Notes under the pieces: model-generated
What the model was told of the DNA's origin: nothing
Database searches by the model: none
Seen by the model: only the letters and a program-made list of their open reading frames with translations
Part shown: piece by piece, positions 61,031 to 64,000 of the stretch
Layout: the number at the start of each line of letters is the position of its first letter
Numbering within the stretch: position 1 is the stretch's first letter
Origin: Lanius collurio
Lineage: Eukaryota; Chordata; Aves; Passeriformes; Laniidae
Length of the DNA stretch: 64,000 bases
Assembly: GCA_020086605.1 (NCBI GenBank)
Contig: JACBWW010000047.1
Location: 2,432,363-2,496,362 of the forward strand
Direction: 5' to 3'
Made by a program: the position numbers and the translations under genes

Positions 61031-64000
61031 GGGAGAATTAGCTGTGCAGTTATTTTTTACTGAGCTTGATGTAGGAAACACACTGTTGTTTATATGAGGC
61101 AAGTTTGGCTGTGTCTGAGCTAATATACATTACAGTAGGCTCTAGGGAGGGCTTGGAAAAAAAACAAATACTAGTCTAAAAACCTTTAAATTGCAGGAAA
61201 ATGTCCAAATCTGGCATTTGGAAAGAAAGGTGACATACAAAAACATGAGGAGCCTTTGATATGTGTATCTTGACTAATTTTTAAGGAACTGATGAGAAAA
61301 AAATCTGGGACATGAAAAGCAAAATAATGATAAAATAATGCGGGAATAGGAACATTAAGTAGAAACAGGCAAACAACAGGACCAAAAAAACCCAACCCTT
61401 TTGCTTTCAAATTTTAAAATACAGTGTCTAATGACATACCCAAGTATTCTGCCTGCTTAATACTGCTTTGACTTAAGCTCAGGTGTCAGATTGCCCCATG
61501 TGTCTCTGCCCACTTTTCAGTTAAAAATATCATCTGAACAGAGAAATTGAGCAGGCTTACATCAGTATCTGCAAGTCTTCCTAATGTTTCCAGTCTAAAA
61601 CATAATTCCTCTGTTATCTGCTTAGAAGTGTCCTAGAAGTGTCTGCTCATAACTTTGAGGTGCCCAGGCTGGCTGAGAGCACACAATAGATCCTAAGCTC
61701 TTTATGTTGAGCAACATTATGACCTAGACAAAGTGTGCACTCTGTAACCACCCCATCTGCACAGCTAACATCTGTCTGTCCTGAGGAATGCTGTGGAAGA
61801 GTCATGTTGAGCCAGTCAGTAAGACTTTTGACATTACACTGTAATACCTGATTGGCCTTCAATGTATTCACAGTGTGGTTTGCAGGAGAGTTTATTGTAT
61901 CATCTCCCAAGGGAAAGCTTAGTCCTAAATGAGATTGCAAAGACTACAATGAGAGCATTATGCTGTTACAAATGCTTTACCACTCGGGCCATTCAGTAGT
62001 AGCTGCATTTTGCAGACACTCAAAGCACATCAGCTTATAGCTGCCCAGTTACAGAATTTCCAACAGCACAGATTGATGCCTTTTGCTTTCTCTGCTTTTG
62101 GGAGCTTCAATCGAGTAAATCATAGTTTCTTTCCAGGCAACATACAATTGCACAAACTGCTACTTCATAAACTAAATAATATCAACACTCTGGAAGGATT
62201 TTAGCAAAGTAATAACCATGTGCAAAGACATCCTTTTTTATCAATTTCCCTCAGAGAGCCACAGCCTGTGAGAAGCTGAGCGCATTCGAGGGTCTCGGGA
62301 CACTTTCAGTGAGAAAGCCAACGTGAGGGCTGTCTTGTCAAACCTCCATGGTCACATTTACACTGGCTGCACTGCCACAGGCATCCTGAGATGTCAGTGG
62401 GCTGAACCAAGGTGGTGTATTTATTTTGGTAGAACAAGGCATCCAGTACCAAAGAAGAAAAGAGCATTCAATTCCTCACTGTCCCTATTTGTGATAAATC
62501 CCCCTCACATTTTTGCTCGTGTGTAAGCTGAACTAAGTCTTGGCAGGCTGCTTTCTTGGTCCTCTGCCTCATGAGAAGCACCACAGGGAGCTATGGATCT
62601 GCTCCCAAGTCTTCCCAAGAGAATAAAATGGAGGAAAAGGAGGAGGAAGAGGAGCAGGGTGGATGCTCACAGTCTTTCACAGCTCGGAAGCACTCCCAGC
62701 TTCTCCAGCTTACACACAGCCTGAGACAGCACGTGGATGAAGAGGAACAGAATACCCCAGTTCCTAGAGATGAAGATAGATCCTAGAGATGAGTAAAGAA
62801 GACCTTGCTCCTGAATGGCTCAGCCTTAAATTGACACCCCATGTTAGCTCAAATTGAAACCCTTGAAAAGCAGCTGTGGGGAAAGCGGTGATTCGAGGTT
62901 AGGGACTTTTTCACTGCAAGCAGAAACCTCCTGGGCCACTGTTTTGCTGTGATATTGAACCCATAAGAGAGTTGTCTCAAGTGGGAATGTCTCCATAAGG
63001 TCAGCAAGAAAGACTCAGAGACTCCTATCTCTTTATGTGAACTGAAAAGATTATAAAGGTGGTAAACTGACTGAAATCTTAAGGGTTGTTTCTACATTAT
63101 CAGCGTGAAAAAGTGAGGGGAGGAAAAGTGTTCTAAGGGTTTAATCTGATTCTAACTTTTGTTTCCTTCTTTTAGGTCTGCTAATAAACTTCTTAGAGTC
63201 TTTTAAGTTTGTGGCTGCTTTGTTTTCTCCTAATTCTTATGTCACGGAGGGAAAATAAGTAAGAGATGATCTGAACAAAACCACTACAATGGGGAACAAA
63301 AAGCACAGGTGAAGAAGGATCCCCACGATGGGTTTGAAAGGTCAAGTGTCTCATCAGAAGTCAGATGAAAGAGGACCCATAACAAGTGCAGTGCAGGCTC
63401 TAACAGGGTGCCCAGAACTGCACACCATGGGAAGCAAGGTGCCTGTGAAGATCCCAGGAATGCTTCGTGGTCATTTAATGGAACAAGGGACCTTTATTTG
63501 TTCATCTGATATATGGTGAGTGACAGGCTTTGTACATCACATATTGTAATTGCTTTTTTTCCTACTACACAGCCAGGGTAGTTGGTATGAATTACAGGAA
63601 AATCTACAGTTAGACAAATAAGTGCATTTATTAACATTTCTCCAGTCTCTACTGTGGAAGCAATGGGAGCCCTTGGCTGTTGTTATTCCCACTCTTTGGA
63701 ATGATGCAGAATGAATGAAACATATCAGAGATCTGGCACAGAGGTGGAGCTGAACAACAGGCCTTGTCTATTTTTAATATTTAAACTGCAGGCGAAGGTG
63801 CCATGCTACTCCTGAAAACAAAAGGGTGTTTCTATTTCTGGACACAGGAACTGACTACACATAGTGAAAACGTGTTAACCTTGCCAAATTTCAGCTCAAC
63901 ATTCTCAGTCTACGTTTTTGCAAGACGCAAATAGCTGGCTGTCCAATCCTAGAAAAGCAGTTTGCTTATTTTTGGAGAGCTTTGCTTTCCTTTTCCAAGA

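Larger units (their letters stand above)
55312..64000 (-). other. ERBB4: ERBB4 intron 2, 3' part (partial)
   Basis: This segment lies upstream of exon 3 in gene order and runs off the right edge of the window, so intron 2 is at least 8.7 kb. It is AT-rich with few CpG. Visible content is limited to A-rich runs (around 56168-56179, 57541-57571 and 61016-61030) and scattered short chance frames of up to about 124 codons. None of these frames shows a recognisable domain or splice-site pair. I see no exon, RNA gene or clear transposon here. Confidence 0.85.

Noticed and set aside
63380..63435. Possible antisense CR1 fragment (GTGCCCAGAACTGCACAC)
   Set aside because: The phrase is typical of CR1 read backwards, but neither flank continues the CR1 pattern, so an 18-bp match is not enough.
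1..64000. CRISPR arrays, prokaryotic operons, tRNA or rRNA genes
   Set aside because: The sequence is vertebrate intronic DNA. No regularly spaced repeats of that kind and no tRNA or rRNA signature words were seen.

Overview
The window is vertebrate nuclear DNA, almost certainly from a bird and most likely a songbird. Three things suggest this. The only confident interspersed repeat is a 5'-truncated CR1 LINE whose 3' end has the avian form. Repeat density is very low for 64 kb. The single protein-coding exon belongs to the receptor tyrosine kinase gene ERBB4 and is close to, but not identical with, the mammalian sequence I recall. The species cannot be named from the sequence alone.

The window lies inside ERBB4, which is read on the minus strand. 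Going from high to low coordinates it holds at least 8.7 kb of intron 2 (64000 to 55312), exon 3 (55311 to 55125; 187 bp, phase 0 to phase 1, encoding part of extracellular L domain I), and at least 55.1 kb of intron 3 (55124 to 1). I looked for the neighbouring exon 4 by eye and did not find it. Nearly all short open frames in the window are chance frames in intronic DNA.

Most of the intron sequence is AT-rich, poor in CpG and featureless by eye. The exceptions are: a (CTTCC)n pyrimidine tract at 1-107; small tandem duplications near 6.4, 16.6, 32.7 and 49.0 kb; a minus-strand CR1 at 19.3-19.5 kb; an (AC)n run at 23.25 kb; a possible very old CR1 relic at 26.8 kb; a long (TCTA)n microsatellite at 29.3 kb; a strongly G-poor, pyrimidine-rich block at 41.2-41.8 kb; a CpG-enriched block with long open frames on both strands and two poly(T) runs at 45.3-47.2 kb; and a compact CpG island at 50.2-51.2 kb, about 4 kb past exon 3 in the direction of transcription.

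No tRNA, rRNA, CRISPR array, complete transposon or second gene was recognised. The most interesting non-coding objects are the intragenic CpG island, which could be an internal promoter or enhancer of ERBB4, and the CpG-enriched block about 3 kb further into intron 3. I see no evidence of a new protein-based biological system.
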